64,000 bases of DNA from 66-474 sp035281745 (GTDB taxonomy: Bacteria; Pseudomonadota; Gammaproteobacteria; Xanthomonadales; Rhodanobacteraceae): assembly GCA_035281745.1 (NCBI GenBank), contig DATEDI010000022.1:1-64000 (forward strand), read 5' to 3'. This document shows, piece by piece, positions 1 through 9,347 of the stretch. Positions within the stretch are counted from its first letter, which is position 1. Each line of letters starts with the position of its first letter. The notes under the pieces are model-generated. The model made no database searches, had not been told where the DNA came from, and worked only from the letters and a program-made list of their open reading frames with translations. Position numbers and translations under genes: made by a program.

Positions 1-723
<723 letters not shown>

Positions 724-884
724 ATTCTGTCGTGATTCCGGGGCCGCGCACAGCGCGGAACCCGGAATCCATTTTGATCTTGCTCCGCGATCGACAAGCA
801 AAAGGGATTCCCGCTTTGGCGGGAATGACGGCAGGCAGAACAGCTTCCGGCTTTGCCGGAAGACGGCAATCACCCGAGAAACCA
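724..884. repeat. atpD-atpC spacer with three consecutive palindromes
   Basis: This 161-bp spacer contains three separate hairpins: an imperfect one at 735-768 (arms beginning ATTCCGGG and ending CCCGGAAT), a perfect one at 807-826 (ATTCCCGC, loop TTTG, GCGGGAAT) and a perfect one at 844-862 (CTTCCGGC, loop TTT, GCCGGAAG). The ATTCC/GGAAT style recurs at 57363-57458 and near 60145, so these look like dispersed palindromic repeats. None is followed by a T-run, so they are not classical terminators. The last ends 22 nt before the atpC start and could influence atpC translation or mRNA stability (inference). Confidence 0.7.
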
Positions 885-1307
885 ATGACCACCATTCGTT
901 GTGACATCGTCAGCGCCGAAGCCAACATTTTCCATGGCGATGTGACCATGGTCATCGCCAGCGGCGAAGCCGGCGAACTCGGTATCGCGCCGCGTCACGA
1001 ACCGCTGCTGACGCGCCTCAAGCCGGGTCAGGTCGAAGTGGTCGGCGAGGATGGCAAGCGCCAGTCGTACTACGTGTCAGGCGGCATCCTCGAGGTGCAG
1101 CCGAACGTGGTCACCGTACTTGCCGACGCCGCGTTGCGCGCCGACGAGATCGACGAGGCGTCGGCGCGGCGCGCCAAGGAAGAGGCCGAGCGCGTACTCG
1201 CCAACCGCGGCGAAGCCAAGACCGTCGAGCAAGCGCAGGAACAACTCACCCAGGCCGTCGCGCAGTTGCAGGCGCTGGAACGCCTGCGCCGCAGCCTGCA
1301 ACACTGA
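885..1307 (+). CDS. atpC: F1F0 ATP synthase subunit epsilon
   Basis: Epsilon subunit (140 aa) of the F1 central stalk, coupling rotation and inhibiting ATP hydrolysis. The open frame runs further upstream to 732, but ATG 885 gives the normal family start (MTTIRCDIVSAEANIF) and normal length. The N-terminal beta-sandwich contains GELGIAPRHEPLLT and VSGGILEVQPNVVTVLAD, and the C-terminal helical hairpin is Glu/Ala-rich (EASARRAKEEAERVL, then QLQALERLRRS). It is the last gene of the atp operon and is followed directly by a strong terminator. The ribosome-binding site is weak (only CGAGA about 9 nt upstream), and the spacer from atpD is palindrome-filled, so it may be translated less efficiently than usual. 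Confidence 0.97.
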   Translation: MTTIRCDIVSAEANIFHGDVTMVIASGEAGELGIAPRHEPLLTRLKPGQVEVVGEDGKRQSYYVSGGILEVQPNVVTVLADAALRADEIDEASARRAKEEAERVLANRGEAKTVEQAQEQLTQAVAQLQALERLRRSLQH

Positions 1308-1323
1308 TCGGATTCCCGAGTGA

Positions 1324-1349
1324 AACGCCGGCCCATGGCCGGCGTTTTT
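1324..1349 (+). terminator. Rho-independent terminator of the atp operon
   Basis: A perfect 10-bp stem AACGCCGGCC / GGCCGGCGTT with a CAT loop is followed by extra T residues, 16 nt after the atpC stop. The complementary strand has only a short T-run (TTTCA), so it may work weakly for the convergent flavin reductase gene too. Confidence 0.92.
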
Positions 1350-1530
1350 GTCTGGCGGCGCGAAGCGTCAAAGTCCCGCGTCGCGGCGCATCATGTCGAT
1401 CCGCCACCGAGGCTCGCCAGGTTCGACGGCTGTTCGCAATCAAGGGCTGCAGCAGCATGGGGCCGCGGCCATCGACAATGTCCGTCCGACGCTGGGCCGA
1501 TGATGCGCTGGTCGCCGCGGAAGGTGCCGA

Positions 1531-2064
1531 TCACCAGCCGTCCATTTCCTCTCCTCGTGCAATGGGATCGTGCGCGTGGATCTGCTTGTAGCGACCGGAA
1601 AAGAAAATCAGCGGTTGCGCCTCGGGGCCATGCGCCAGGTGCTCGATTTCCGCGATGAACAACAAGTGATCGCCTGCGGGATGTATGTCGATCACGCGTG
1701 CCACCACCTGCGCGAGGCTGTCCCCGAGCAACGGTGTGCCTTGGTGGTCATCGAAACGCGCCTCGACGTCCTTCTCCGGGCGATTGGCGAAATGCGGTCC
1801 CAGCTTGCGCTGCTGTTCCGAAAGGATGTTGATGCCGCAGCGGCCGCCCACCCGCATGTGCTTGACGAAAACCGACGCACGACGCACCGAGATCAGGACC
1901 AGGGGCGGATCCAGCGACACGGACATGAACGAGTTGACGGTCATCCCGGCGGGTTGCCCGCTGTGCATGAAGCTCACCACCGTCACGCCCGTGGCAAACC
2001 GCCCCATGACGCGGCGGAACAGGATCGGGTCGATCGGGCGCCCTTGTTCGATGCTGTGGACCAT
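1531..2064 (-). CDS. Flavin reductase family protein (FMN-binding)
   Basis: A 177-aa protein of the flavin-reductase-like domain family, which binds FMN in a split-barrel fold and often supplies reduced flavin to a partner monooxygenase. Seen: the family opening FRRVMGRFATGVTVV (about residues 16-30), the GMTVNSFMSVSLDPPLVLISV segment (39-60), which is the flavin-binding core, then KHMRVGGRCGINILSEQQ and a C-terminal LIFFSGRYKQI motif. Length is typical for the single-domain class. It stands alone: convergent with the atp operon and divergent from the exopolysaccharide operon, with no monooxygenase beside it, so the partner and substrate are unknown. GTG/ATG alternatives further inside are possible, but MVHSIEQGRPIDP gives a sensible N-terminus. 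Confidence 0.85.
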   Translation of the reverse strand: MVHSIEQGRPIDPILFRRVMGRFATGVTVVSFMHSGQPAGMTVNSFMSVSLDPPLVLISVRRASVFVKHMRVGGRCGINILSEQQRKLGPHFANRPEKDVEARFDDHQGTPLLGDSLAQVVARVIDIHPAGDHLLFIAEIEHLAHGPEAQPLIFFSGRYKQIHAHDPIARGEEMDGW

Positions 2065-2250
2065 GGAATTTCAGCCAGCTCGTGAGGCAGGCAGTGACTT
2101 TCGATGCAGGTCCCCAACCTGAACGGGCTCCCCCGGGACCCCGGCGCAGTCGCGGCGGGGTCCCCTGCATTGTGCCAGCGTTCCTCGGCAATTTCAGGCA
2201 TGTTTCGTGCAGGGAATTACCGATCCATCAGCTTCGGAGCTCCCGGAAAT

Positions 2251-2278
2251 TTGAACTGCGTCACATTTGTAGTATAAG
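2251..2278 (+). promoter_or_regulatory. Candidate sigma-70 promoter for the exopolysaccharide operon
   Basis: A -35 box TTGAAC (2251-2256) and a -10 box TATAAG (2273-2278) are separated by 16 nt, in an AT-rich pocket inside GC-rich DNA. It points at the polysaccharide-export gene that starts at 2627. Good match to consensus, but the leader would be long. Confidence 0.5.
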
Positions 2279-2426
2279 AGCGCTTCACTCCGCCAGCCTT
2301 TTTGGCGAACCGCGAGGACCGGCCAGGAGAGGTAGGCCAGCACGTGGAGTCCACGATTATCGACAGGGAACGTTGAGATGGCGGGTCACGCGATTGCGAT
2401 TCCCGCGCCACCGGGCGCCGTTTTGC

Positions 2427-2447
2427 CTTCGTCGCGTCACGACGAAG
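2427..2447 (+). other. Stem-loop in the long leader of the exopolysaccharide operon
   Basis: Perfect 8-bp stem CTTCGTCG / CGACGAAG with a 5-nt loop, about 180 nt before the first start codon and without a T-run. It could be an mRNA control element or a chance palindrome. Confidence 0.35.
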
Positions 2448-2626
2448 CGTTGACGGTCGGTGACCTAGCATGAGCGGCCGTGCCTCGACGCCCAGATGCA
2501 TGATTCCGGTCAGTACAGTCGACCGGGGGCGGCTTGCGCGACGTGAAGAACGTGCGCGGCAGACGTTTTCGCGGGTTGGTGGACCATGATGTTTTTGGGC
2601 GATGCTGAAACCGGGAGGACAAACAA

Positions 2627-3250
2627 GTGAAGTCGATACTCAGGAACACCCTCGTATGGATTGCGATCGCGTCGATGTCGGCGCTGCTCGGCGCGTGCGC
2701 CAGCGTCCCCGCCCCTACGACGTCCGCGACGTCGGCGCCATCGGCCGAGCGCTACATCATCGGGCCGGGAGACGCGCTTGAAATCTACGTACGCGACAAT
2801 CCGACGCTGACCACCACCGTCCCGGTGCGGCCGGATGGACGCATCTCGATTCCGTTGGTGCAATCGATCATGGCGGCCGGCAAAACGCCGGATCAGTTGG
2901 CCGATGACCTGCAGCAAGAGCTTGGTCGCTACATCCGCTCGCCGCTGGTCACGGTCATCGTCAAAAGCTTCGTCGGCGCCTACAGCCAGCAGGTGCGGGT
3001 GGTCGGTCAGGCGGTGACGCCCAAGTCGGTGCCCTACCGGAACGGCATGACCGTGTTGGATCTGATGATCGATGTCGGCGGCCTTACCAAGTTCGCCGCA
3101 GGCAACAGCGCCAAGATCGTGCGGCATCTGCCCGATGGCAAGGAAGAGACCATTCCGGTGCGGCTCGGCTCGCTGATGAACGGTGAAGTCAAATACAACG
3201 TCGCCATGCGGCCCGGCGACATCCTGATCATCCCCCAATCGCTGTTTTGA
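2627..3250 (+). CDS. XrtA/PEP-CTERM system exopolysaccharide export lipoprotein (Wza/EpsE-like)
   Basis: Outer-membrane polysaccharide export protein (207 aa), expected to form the channel that passes the polymer across the outer membrane. Residues 1-24 are a lipoprotein signal with lipobox LLGAC (Cys24). The poly-export domain follows, with YIIGPGDALEIYV, the VRPDGRISIPLV motif and SPLVTVIVKSF; a beta-grasp SLBB-like segment (QVRVVGQAVTPKSVPYRNGMTVLD) comes next, ending in MRPGDILIIPQSLF. The start is GTG, supported by GGGAGGA 7-13 nt upstream. It opens the operon; the Wzz-like gene follows after 51 nt. It is shorter than Wza because it lacks the C-terminal membrane helix domain, as is usual in XrtA loci. 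Confidence 0.93.
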   Translation: MKSILRNTLVWIAIASMSALLGACASVPAPTTSATSAPSAERYIIGPGDALEIYVRDNPTLTTTVPVRPDGRISIPLVQSIMAAGKTPDQLADDLQQELGRYIRSPLVTVIVKSFVGAYSQQVRVVGQAVTPKSVPYRNGMTVLDLMIDVGGLTKFAAGNSAKIVRHLPDGKEETIPVRLGSLMNGEVKYNVAMRPGDILIIPQSLF

Positions 3251-3301
3251 TGCTGCAGAGAAAGGGGGCGCGGCGACACTCGGACAGTTATCGGACAGGC
3301 G

Positions 3302-4831
3302 ATGCAGAATTCATCCTTCGATTTGCATGAATTGTTCCAGCAGGTGATGCTGGAGATGCGTGCGGCGTGGCGCTATCGCTGGCATGCGCTGGTGCTCGCA
3401 TGGAGCGTGATGATCGTGGGCGCGATGCTGGTGTTCAGCCTGCCCAACCAGTACGTATCCAGCGCGCAGGTATTTGCGGATACCAATTCCTTGAACAATC
3501 CGCTGCTGCGCGGCATCGCCGTGCAACCCGACCTCCGGGGGCGGCTGGATGTGATTACCCGCACGCTGCTCTCGCGTCCCAATCTCGAAACGGTGGCCGA
3601 CAAGACCGGCCTGTCGCTGCGGGGCACCACCCCGGCCGACAAGGACGCGTTGCTGGTGAAACTGGGCGCTGCCGTCCAGATCAAGGGTGCCGGAGCGACG
3701 AATCTCTACAACATCAGCTATTCCGATACCGATCCGGCGATGGCGCAGAAAGTCGTGCAGGCGTTCGTGGAAATCCTCATGAACAATACGCTCGGCGAGA
3801 ACACGGCGTCCAACGCCTCGGCTCAGACCTTCCTGCAACAGCAGGTCGACGATTACAACAAGCGGCTCAACGACGCCGAGCAGAATCTGGCGAATTTCAA
3901 GAAGGCCAATCTCGGCAATCTTCCGAGCCAGGGTGGTGCGGATTATGCCACGCGGTTGCAGACCGCCGAGGCCAGGTTGCAGGATCTGGAGGGCCAGTAT
4001 GCCGCTGCAGCGGCCGGGCGACCGGTGGTGGGGCGCGCGGCATCGAGCACCAGCGACCTCGACAAGCAGATCGCCGCGTACAAGCAGAAGCTGGAAGATC
4101 TGTTGCTGAAATACACCGACGAATATCCGGATGTGGTTTCCACCCGCCGCATGATCAAGCAGCTGGAGGCTCGACGGGACACGCTGCGGCGAAACCCGGG
4201 CAGCACGGCGGTCGCCAAAGCATCGCCCGGCGCCGGCCAGGCCTCGGGAACAAACAGCTTCAGCGCGCGCAGCCTGGCTGCACAGGTCGCCGCACAGAAG
4301 CGCGAGATCGCCGATCTCAAGAGCAACGCCGACAAGATCACGGATGCGCAGGTGAAGTTGCAGCAGCTCACGCGCAATTACGACGTCACCCGCAAACAAT
4401 ACGACGAATTGATGTCGCGCTTGAATACCGCGCAACTTTCGCAGGACGCGACGCAAAGCGGCAACAACCTGAAATTCCGGGTCATCAGCCCGCCGATCGT
4501 GCCGCTGCTTCCCGATGGACCCAAGCGCGGACTGATGTTGCTGGCCGTGTTCGTGCTGGCGCTGGGCATCGGCGGTGCATTCGGGTTTTTCCTGCACAAG
4601 ATCAAGCCCGTTTTCCTCAGCCTCAAGAGCCTGCGCGAGTTTGGTGATTACCCCGTGATCGGTACCTTCAGCTTGATCACCTCCTCCGGGCGCCTGGAAC
4701 AGCGACACCGGGAAGTCGTCGGATTCTGCGCCGGAGTGGCTTTGCTTGCGGTGGTGCTGGCGCTGGGCCTCGCCTTCAAGGCGCCTCTTGCCAGCATGAT
4801 GCAGCACGTGTTCGTCCTGGGGGCCACATGA
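3302..4831 (+). CDS. XrtA system polysaccharide chain-length determinant (Wzz-like)
   Basis: Inner-membrane co-polymerase (509 aa) that sets polymer length and partners the tyrosine kinase encoded next. There is an N-terminal cytoplasmic stub, a first membrane helix about residues 28-47 (ALVLAWSVMIVGAMLVF), the Wzz motif region (NQYVSSAQVFADTNSL), a long coiled-coil periplasmic region (roughly 160-380, rich in QLEARRDTLRR and QVKLQQLTRNYDV heptads), the PPIVPLLPDGPKR proline-rich motif, and a second helix about 400-420. An extra hydrophobic segment lies near 478-500. The stop overlaps the next start by 4 nt, so the two are translationally coupled. It matches the PEP-CTERM-locus chain-length family; confidence is high. 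Confidence 0.94.
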   Translation: MQNSSFDLHELFQQVMLEMRAAWRYRWHALVLAWSVMIVGAMLVFSLPNQYVSSAQVFADTNSLNNPLLRGIAVQPDLRGRLDVITRTLLSRPNLETVADKTGLSLRGTTPADKDALLVKLGAAVQIKGAGATNLYNISYSDTDPAMAQKVVQAFVEILMNNTLGENTASNASAQTFLQQQVDDYNKRLNDAEQNLANFKKANLGNLPSQGGADYATRLQTAEARLQDLEGQYAAAAAGRPVVGRAASSTSDLDKQIAAYKQKLEDLLLKYTDEYPDVVSTRRMIKQLEARRDTLRRNPGSTAVAKASPGAGQASGTNSFSARSLAAQVAAQKREIADLKSNADKITDAQVKLQQLTRNYDVTRKQYDELMSRLNTAQLSQDATQSGNNLKFRVISPPIVPLLPDGPKRGLMLLAVFVLALGIGGAFGFFLHKIKPVFLSLKSLREFGDYPVIGTFSLITSSGRLEQRHREVVGFCAGVALLAVVLALGLAFKAPLASMMQHVFVLGAT

Positions 4832-5760
4832 GCATTGTCGAGAAGGCAGCCGAAAAGCTCCGGACACAGCGGCCCGCCGAACAGCCGGTATCGCCGCAGG
4901 TCGAAGAAGTCGCCGAAGCGCACACCGCGCCGACCGTCGAACGCTTGCAGGAGCAGCGCCACGCTGTTCGCCGCGAAGCGGCTGACGGGGAGGTGGTGCA
5001 CATCGACCTGGACGCCTTGACGCGCGCGGGGCTGTTGCCGACCGAAGACGAAGCGTCCGGGCGCCTGTCCAATGAGGTGCGGCGCGCCAAGCTGCCGTTG
5101 CTGAACAATGCAACCGGCAAGAGCGTCAAGGTTCCCGAGTTCGCCGACCGCATCGTGGTGACCAGCGCGGTACCCGGTGAAGGCAAGACCTTCACGGCGA
5201 TCAACCTGGCCTTGAGCCTTGCGCGTGAGCCTGATTTCGAAGTGTTGCTGCTGGATGCCGACATCCCGAAATCCGACGTGACCCGTACGTTCGGGCTGGA
5301 GGGGTACCCGGGTCTCATGGACATCCTGGTGGATGAAACGCGCCGGCCCGCAGACGTGATCCTGCATACCGACGTTCCGAATCTTTTCCTGGTACCGGCT
5401 GGCCACCGCAATCCACTGGCGGCCGAGCTGTTCGGCGGGCGCCGCATGGGCCAGGTGCTGGAGGAACTCGGCGCCAGCAGCAAGCAACGTCTGCTCGTGT
5501 TCGATTCCTCCCCGCTGCTCGCGACCCCCGAGGCCCGGGTGCTCGCTTCGCAGATGGGGCAGGTCGTGGTGGTGGTGGGTGCCGGGCACACCCGCCGGTA
5601 TGAGCTGAAATCGGCGCTGGAGGGTTTGGGCGGCTCGCAATATATCGGTTTGATCCTCAACAAGAGCCGCCTGCCGGCGATCGAAAATCCCTACTACGGG
5701 TACTACGGACAATACGGAAACACTCAGCCGACCAATCGCGACCGGCTTCTGGGCCGATGA
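4828..5760 (+). CDS. XrtA-associated tyrosine autokinase (BY-kinase, CpsD/EpsG-like)
   Basis: Cytoplasmic bacterial tyrosine kinase (310 aa) that works with the Wzz-like protein to control polymerisation and export. Seen: Walker A at about 113-121 (SAVPGEGKT), Walker A' LLLDADIPKSDV at about 147-158, a Walker B-type LLVFDSSPLL near 222-231, and a C-terminal tyrosine cluster YYGYYGQYGN, the usual autophosphorylation tail. The first 100 residues form a charged, probably unstructured region that includes the typical YveL/CpsD lead-in. It overlaps its neighbours by 4 nt on both sides. The combination of P-loop variant and Tyr tail with this context makes the assignment secure. Confidence 0.95.
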   Translation: MSIVEKAAEKLRTQRPAEQPVSPQVEEVAEAHTAPTVERLQEQRHAVRREAADGEVVHIDLDALTRAGLLPTEDEASGRLSNEVRRAKLPLLNNATGKSVKVPEFADRIVVTSAVPGEGKTFTAINLALSLAREPDFEVLLLDADIPKSDVTRTFGLEGYPGLMDILVDETRRPADVILHTDVPNLFLVPAGHRNPLAAELFGGRRMGQVLEELGASSKQRLLVFDSSPLLATPEARVLASQMGQVVVVVGAGHTRRYELKSALEGLGGSQYIGLILNKSRLPAIENPYYGYYGQYGNTQPTNRDRLLGR

Positions 5761-7364
5761 CGGAGGGGCGCATGCGCAGACCATCGGCCAGGGTGGCCCT
5801 GTCAATGATTGTCCTGACCGGCTGGATGACCGCCGCCGGCGCGCAGGATGTCGGCACCCAGCCGCCCTCTCCGACCCCGACGCAGGACGACACAAACGCG
5901 ATGCAAGAGCAGCCGCTTGGGGTCATTCCGCAGCCGACGCCCGAATCGCCCGGTCTGGTAACCGGCGTGACGCTGGGCGAGCTGTACACGGACAATTTGC
6001 GGCTGGCGGGCCCCGGCAAGAACAAGCAATCGAGCTGGATCACCGAGATCCAGCCATTCGTGAAAGCCGCCACCGGTAGTCCGCGCTTCAGCGGCACGGT
6101 AGATTATTCGATCACCGGTTACTTGTACACGGGCGGCGCGCACACGCATCAGGTCGCGCAGGACCTGAAAGCCCAAGGCGTACTCACCGTGCTCCCCGAC
6201 CACTTCTTCGTTGCCGGGAATGCGAGCTACGGCCGCGCCGTGATCAACAATGCGATGCCCTCGGGAGCAGGCACGTTTTTCCTGGACAACAATCGCGCCA
6301 ACGTTGCAACGGCCAGCCTCAGTCCCTACTGGATCCAGCAAGTCGGCGATGTCGGGACCGCGATGGTGCGTTATACGCACGGGCGGGTCATGTACAACAC
6401 CCGCGGGATTACCGGTGAGAGCCAAAACGCGCCGGTCGGACCGATCAACCTGGACCATCCCGGAGAGAGCCGGACGGCGCTGGCGGGGATTTCCAACGTC
6501 AACAGTGATGCAATCCAAGCCAACTTCACCAGTCCGGAGGGGCGGCGGTTCGGTTGGAACATCGCCTACTCGGAGCAACGCCTCGATTATGGCTCCGGAC
6601 GGCCTGCTTCGCGATTTGCGATTGCCAAGGGCGGCGTCTACTGGCAATTGAACGTCGACACCCGTTTGCTGGCCGATGCCGGCAAGGAAAACAAATATCT
6701 CCCCGACGGCACGATCGAGACGCTAGCCGCGCCCTTCTGGGACGCGGGATTCCAGTGGTCTTCCAGCCGCGACAGCGTGAAGGTGCTGGTGGGCCATCGG
6801 TTCTTCGGGCGTAGCGGTGAATTTTCCTGGAGCCACACCGCGGCGCTGTTGACCACGACCGTCAGCTACACCGAGCAACCGACCGACCTGAACCAGCAGT
6901 TGCTCGGACAGAATCCGGGCAGCGTTGTGCTGCCGCCCATCAATGCCGGGCAAATTCCCTCACTGGCCGAGCGGCGGGTTTATCTCATGAAGCGGGCCAT
7001 GGCGTCGGCCTCCTACGAGATGCCCCGTGGCAGGCTGAGCTTGACGCTTTATGACGAGTCCCGTCGCTACATCACGCTCGACAATGCGCGCGAAAAAGTC
7101 GCGAATGCCGATCTTTCCTGGCTTTTCCAGATCGGCCCTTACACCACCTTCACGCCGACCTGGGGCTGGCAGCGCTACCGTTTCCTGAATGGTCAGGTCA
7201 ACTACACCCAGTTCGCCCAACTGGCGCTGGTGCACCAGATCAATCCGAAAAATTTCGGCAGCCTGCGCTACCGCAACGATTCGCGGAACGCCTATTTCGG
7301 CACGCCCGGCACGCACGGGTATCGGGTCAACGTGCTTTTCCTAGAGTGGACCCACCTGTTCTGA
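5757..7364 (+). CDS. PEP-CTERM/XrtA-associated outer-membrane beta-barrel protein
   Basis: A 535-aa secreted protein of the outer-membrane family found only in XrtA polysaccharide loci. It has a signal peptide (about 1-28, ending TAAGAQD-like), then a Pro/Thr linker and a long region of alternating polar/aromatic beta-strands, with VTLGELYTDNLRLAGPGK early and a C-terminal strand ending in aromatic Phe (VLFLEWTHLF), the usual barrel-assembly signal. The presumed role is a pore or platform for the polymer, by analogy with AlgE/PgaA-type barrels; this is an inference. The gene overlaps the kinase gene by 4 nt and sits 7 nt before the ATPase gene. Confidence 0.88.
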   Translation: MTEGRMRRPSARVALSMIVLTGWMTAAGAQDVGTQPPSPTPTQDDTNAMQEQPLGVIPQPTPESPGLVTGVTLGELYTDNLRLAGPGKNKQSSWITEIQPFVKAATGSPRFSGTVDYSITGYLYTGGAHTHQVAQDLKAQGVLTVLPDHFFVAGNASYGRAVINNAMPSGAGTFFLDNNRANVATASLSPYWIQQVGDVGTAMVRYTHGRVMYNTRGITGESQNAPVGPINLDHPGESRTALAGISNVNSDAIQANFTSPEGRRFGWNIAYSEQRLDYGSGRPASRFAIAKGGVYWQLNVDTRLLADAGKENKYLPDGTIETLAAPFWDAGFQWSSSRDSVKVLVGHRFFGRSGEFSWSHTAALLTTTVSYTEQPTDLNQQLLGQNPGSVVLPPINAGQIPSLAERRVYLMKRAMASASYEMPRGRLSLTLYDESRRYITLDNAREKVANADLSWLFQIGPYTTFTPTWGWQRYRFLNGQVNYTQFAQLALVHQINPKNFGSLRYRNDSRNAYFGTPGTHGYRVNVLFLEWTHLF

Positions 7365-7371
7365 GGACGGT

Positions 7372-8430
7372 ATGTACGAGGCGTTTTACAAATTCCAGGG
7401 AAAGCCGTTCCGGTTGACGCCGGATCCGTCCATGCTGTTTCCGAGCAAGGGCCACAAGCGCGCCATGTCGTACCTGATGTACGGGTTCGAACAGGGCGAG
7501 GGATTCGTGATGGTCACCGGCGCCGTCGGCACCGGCAAAACGCTGCTTATCCAGAAGTTGTTCGAGGATCTGGCGCACCGCAACGTCTCGGTCGCCAACA
7601 TCGCCTCCGCCAATCTCGACAGCGAGGACGTCCTGCCGGCGGTCGCGTCCGAGTTGAATCTGCCGTTCGAGGGCCGCAGCAAGGAAGCCTTGCTGCACGA
7701 CCTCAAGCAACACCTGGTCGCACGTAGCGCCCGCCATTCGCGCACCTTGCTGGTAGTGGACGAGGCACAGACGCTCACCCCGGCGGCACTCGAGATGCTG
7801 CGCATCCTCACCAATCTCGAACAGCGCGGACGCGCGCTGCTGCAGGTTTTTCTGGTTGGCCAGAGCGATCTGCGGGAGATCATCGTCGCGAACCGGATGG
7901 AGCAATTGCGTCAGCGCATCATCGCGACGTTCCGGCTGGAACCCATGGAACCCGAGGAAAGCCGGGAATACATCCTGCACCGGTTGCATGCGGTCGGCTG
8001 GAAGAACGATCCGCAATTCGATCCCACGATCTTTGCCGGCGTCCACCACGCAAGTCGCGGCATTCCGCGCAAGATCAACCTGATCATGGACAGGCTGCTG
8101 CTGTTCGGCTACCTGGAAGACCGGCACGAGCTGGATCACGCCGCGCTCACGACCGTCCTCAACGAACTGCGCGAGGAGATGCCCGACGTGCCGCAGACGC
8201 TGGAGCCGACGGTGCCATTGCGTGGCGTCGCATCGGGCTCTTCGACGTCGGCCGTGGAACACGAAAACGAGTTGCTGGAACTGGAACTCAAGCGCAACAA
8301 CATCCTGAAACAGTTGCTGCATGAAGAGGATCGGCTGAAAAAGATCCTGCAGGGCGGGCCTGGCGCGCGCGAAGACGCTGCCGGTACGGCCGACCTGCGA
8401 CCGGTGGGTCTGGGCCGCGGGAGCAAATGA
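7372..8430 (+). CDS. XrtA-associated ATPase (ExeA/GspA-like AAA family)
   Basis: AAA ATPase of 352 aa belonging to the putative secretion ATPase subfamily of PEP-CTERM loci. The opening MYEAFYKFQGKPFRLTPDP is the ExeA signature; Walker A is GAVGTGKT at about 50-57; Walker B is LLVVDEAQ near 124-131; an arginine-rich sensor region and a winged C-terminal part (IPRKINLIMDRLLLFGYL) follow. The last 60 residues are charged and coiled-coil-like (ENELLELELKRNNILKQLL). It probably energises assembly at the inner membrane, though no biochemical role is established for the subfamily. The stop overlaps the next start by 4 nt. Confidence 0.92.
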   Translation: MYEAFYKFQGKPFRLTPDPSMLFPSKGHKRAMSYLMYGFEQGEGFVMVTGAVGTGKTLLIQKLFEDLAHRNVSVANIASANLDSEDVLPAVASELNLPFEGRSKEALLHDLKQHLVARSARHSRTLLVVDEAQTLTPAALEMLRILTNLEQRGRALLQVFLVGQSDLREIIVANRMEQLRQRIIATFRLEPMEPEESREYILHRLHAVGWKNDPQFDPTIFAGVHHASRGIPRKINLIMDRLLLFGYLEDRHELDHAALTTVLNELREEMPDVPQTLEPTVPLRGVASGSSTSAVEHENELLELELKRNNILKQLLHEEDRLKKILQGGPGAREDAAGTADLRPVGLGRGSK

Positions 8431-9335
8431 GCGTGTCCGCGCAAGCCGAGCCGATCACCAATGCCATGACCGTCGACGTCGAAGATTATTTCCAGGTCGC
8501 AGCGTTCGACGGTTGCATTCGACGGGAAGACTGGTCGCGTTGGCCCGCCCGCGTGGAGGCCAACACGCGACGCATCCTCGAACTGTTCGGTGAAAGCGGG
8601 GTGCACGCGACCTTCTTCACGCTCGGCTGGGTGGCCGAACGCTGGCCCGCGCTGGTGCGCGACATCGCAGCCTCCGGTCACGAGGTCGCGAGCCACGGGT
8701 TCGGACACGAGCGATTGACTGCGCTGGATCGCGGCGCTTTTCGCGACGGTGTCGTGCGTACCAAGCATTTGCTGGAAGACATCAGTGGCACGCAGGTAAG
8801 CGGCTACCGTGCGCCGAGTTGGTCGATCGGGCCCACCACCTTGTGGGCACACCAGGAACTTCGCGATGCGGGCTACCGGTACAGCTCCAGTATCGTTCCG
8901 ATCCGGCACGACCTGTACGGAATGCCGGCGGCGCCCCGGTTTGCGTTCGTCGCGGGGCCGTCGGGACTCTTGGAAGTGCCGGCCACGACGGTGCGATTCT
9001 GGGGTCGCAACTGGCCCTGTGGCGGCGGCGGCTTTTTCCGCCTGCTGCCCTACCCGCTTTTCAGCCGCGGCCTGAAGCGCGTCAATGGCAAGGAGCGGCG
9101 ACCCACGGTTTTCTATTTCCATCCGTGGGAGATCGATCCCGGCCAGCCGCGGGTGCCGGGCGTCTCGCTGAAAAACCGCACCCGCCATTACTTGAATCTC
9201 AAGCAGATGGCGCCGCGGGTGGGGCGATTGCTGCGCGATTTTCGGTTCGACCGCATGGACCGGGTGTTTCCAACGGGCACCGGTGCGGAGTATCCGGTCG
9301 TGGCACTTGCGGCAGCCGGAACCGGCCCGCAATGA
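8427..9335 (+). CDS. XrtA system polysaccharide deacetylase
   Basis: Carbohydrate esterase family 4 (NodB-type) deacetylase of 302 aa, expected to remove N- or O-acetyl groups from the polymer. Seen: the catalytic-base motif TVDVEDYFQV (Asp-Val-Glu-Asp variant of TFDDG), the metal-binding SHGFGHERL motif (two His), the YRAPSWSIGP motif, and a C-terminal FYFHPWEIDPGQPR block that characterises this XrtA-linked subfamily. There is no signal peptide, as in other members, so it probably acts before export. Start ATG 8427 overlaps the ATPase stop. The DUF3473-like C-terminal region is present, so the gene appears complete. Confidence 0.93.
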   Translation: MSVSAQAEPITNAMTVDVEDYFQVAAFDGCIRREDWSRWPARVEANTRRILELFGESGVHATFFTLGWVAERWPALVRDIAASGHEVASHGFGHERLTALDRGAFRDGVVRTKHLLEDISGTQVSGYRAPSWSIGPTTLWAHQELRDAGYRYSSSIVPIRHDLYGMPAAPRFAFVAGPSGLLEVPATTVRFWGRNWPCGGGGFFRLLPYPLFSRGLKRVNGKERRPTVFYFHPWEIDPGQPRVPGVSLKNRTRHYLNLKQMAPRVGRLLRDFRFDRMDRVFPTGTGAEYPVVALAAAGTGPQ

Positions 9336-9347
9336 GGGGGATGTTTC

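Larger units (their letters stand above)
2065..2626. other. 562-bp intergenic region upstream of the exopolysaccharide operon
   Basis: Divergent control region between the flavin reductase gene and the first exopolysaccharide gene. It holds a plausible sigma-70 promoter at 2251-2278 and, if that is used, an untranslated leader of roughly 340 nt containing a perfect 8-bp stem-loop at 2427-2447. Short open frames here have no recognisable product and look random. No riboswitch class was recognised. Confidence 0.6.

Noticed and set aside
2382..2396. Weak GG-N10-GC match upstream of the exopolysaccharide operon
   Set aside because: Only GG and TTGC agree; the rest of the -24 box is unlike TGGCACG, and a better sigma-70 promoter lies upstream.
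3311..5113. 600-codon open frame on the minus strand
   Set aside because: Lies opposite the Wzz-like and kinase genes; composition is the Arg/His-rich type expected from antisense frames in high-GC DNA.
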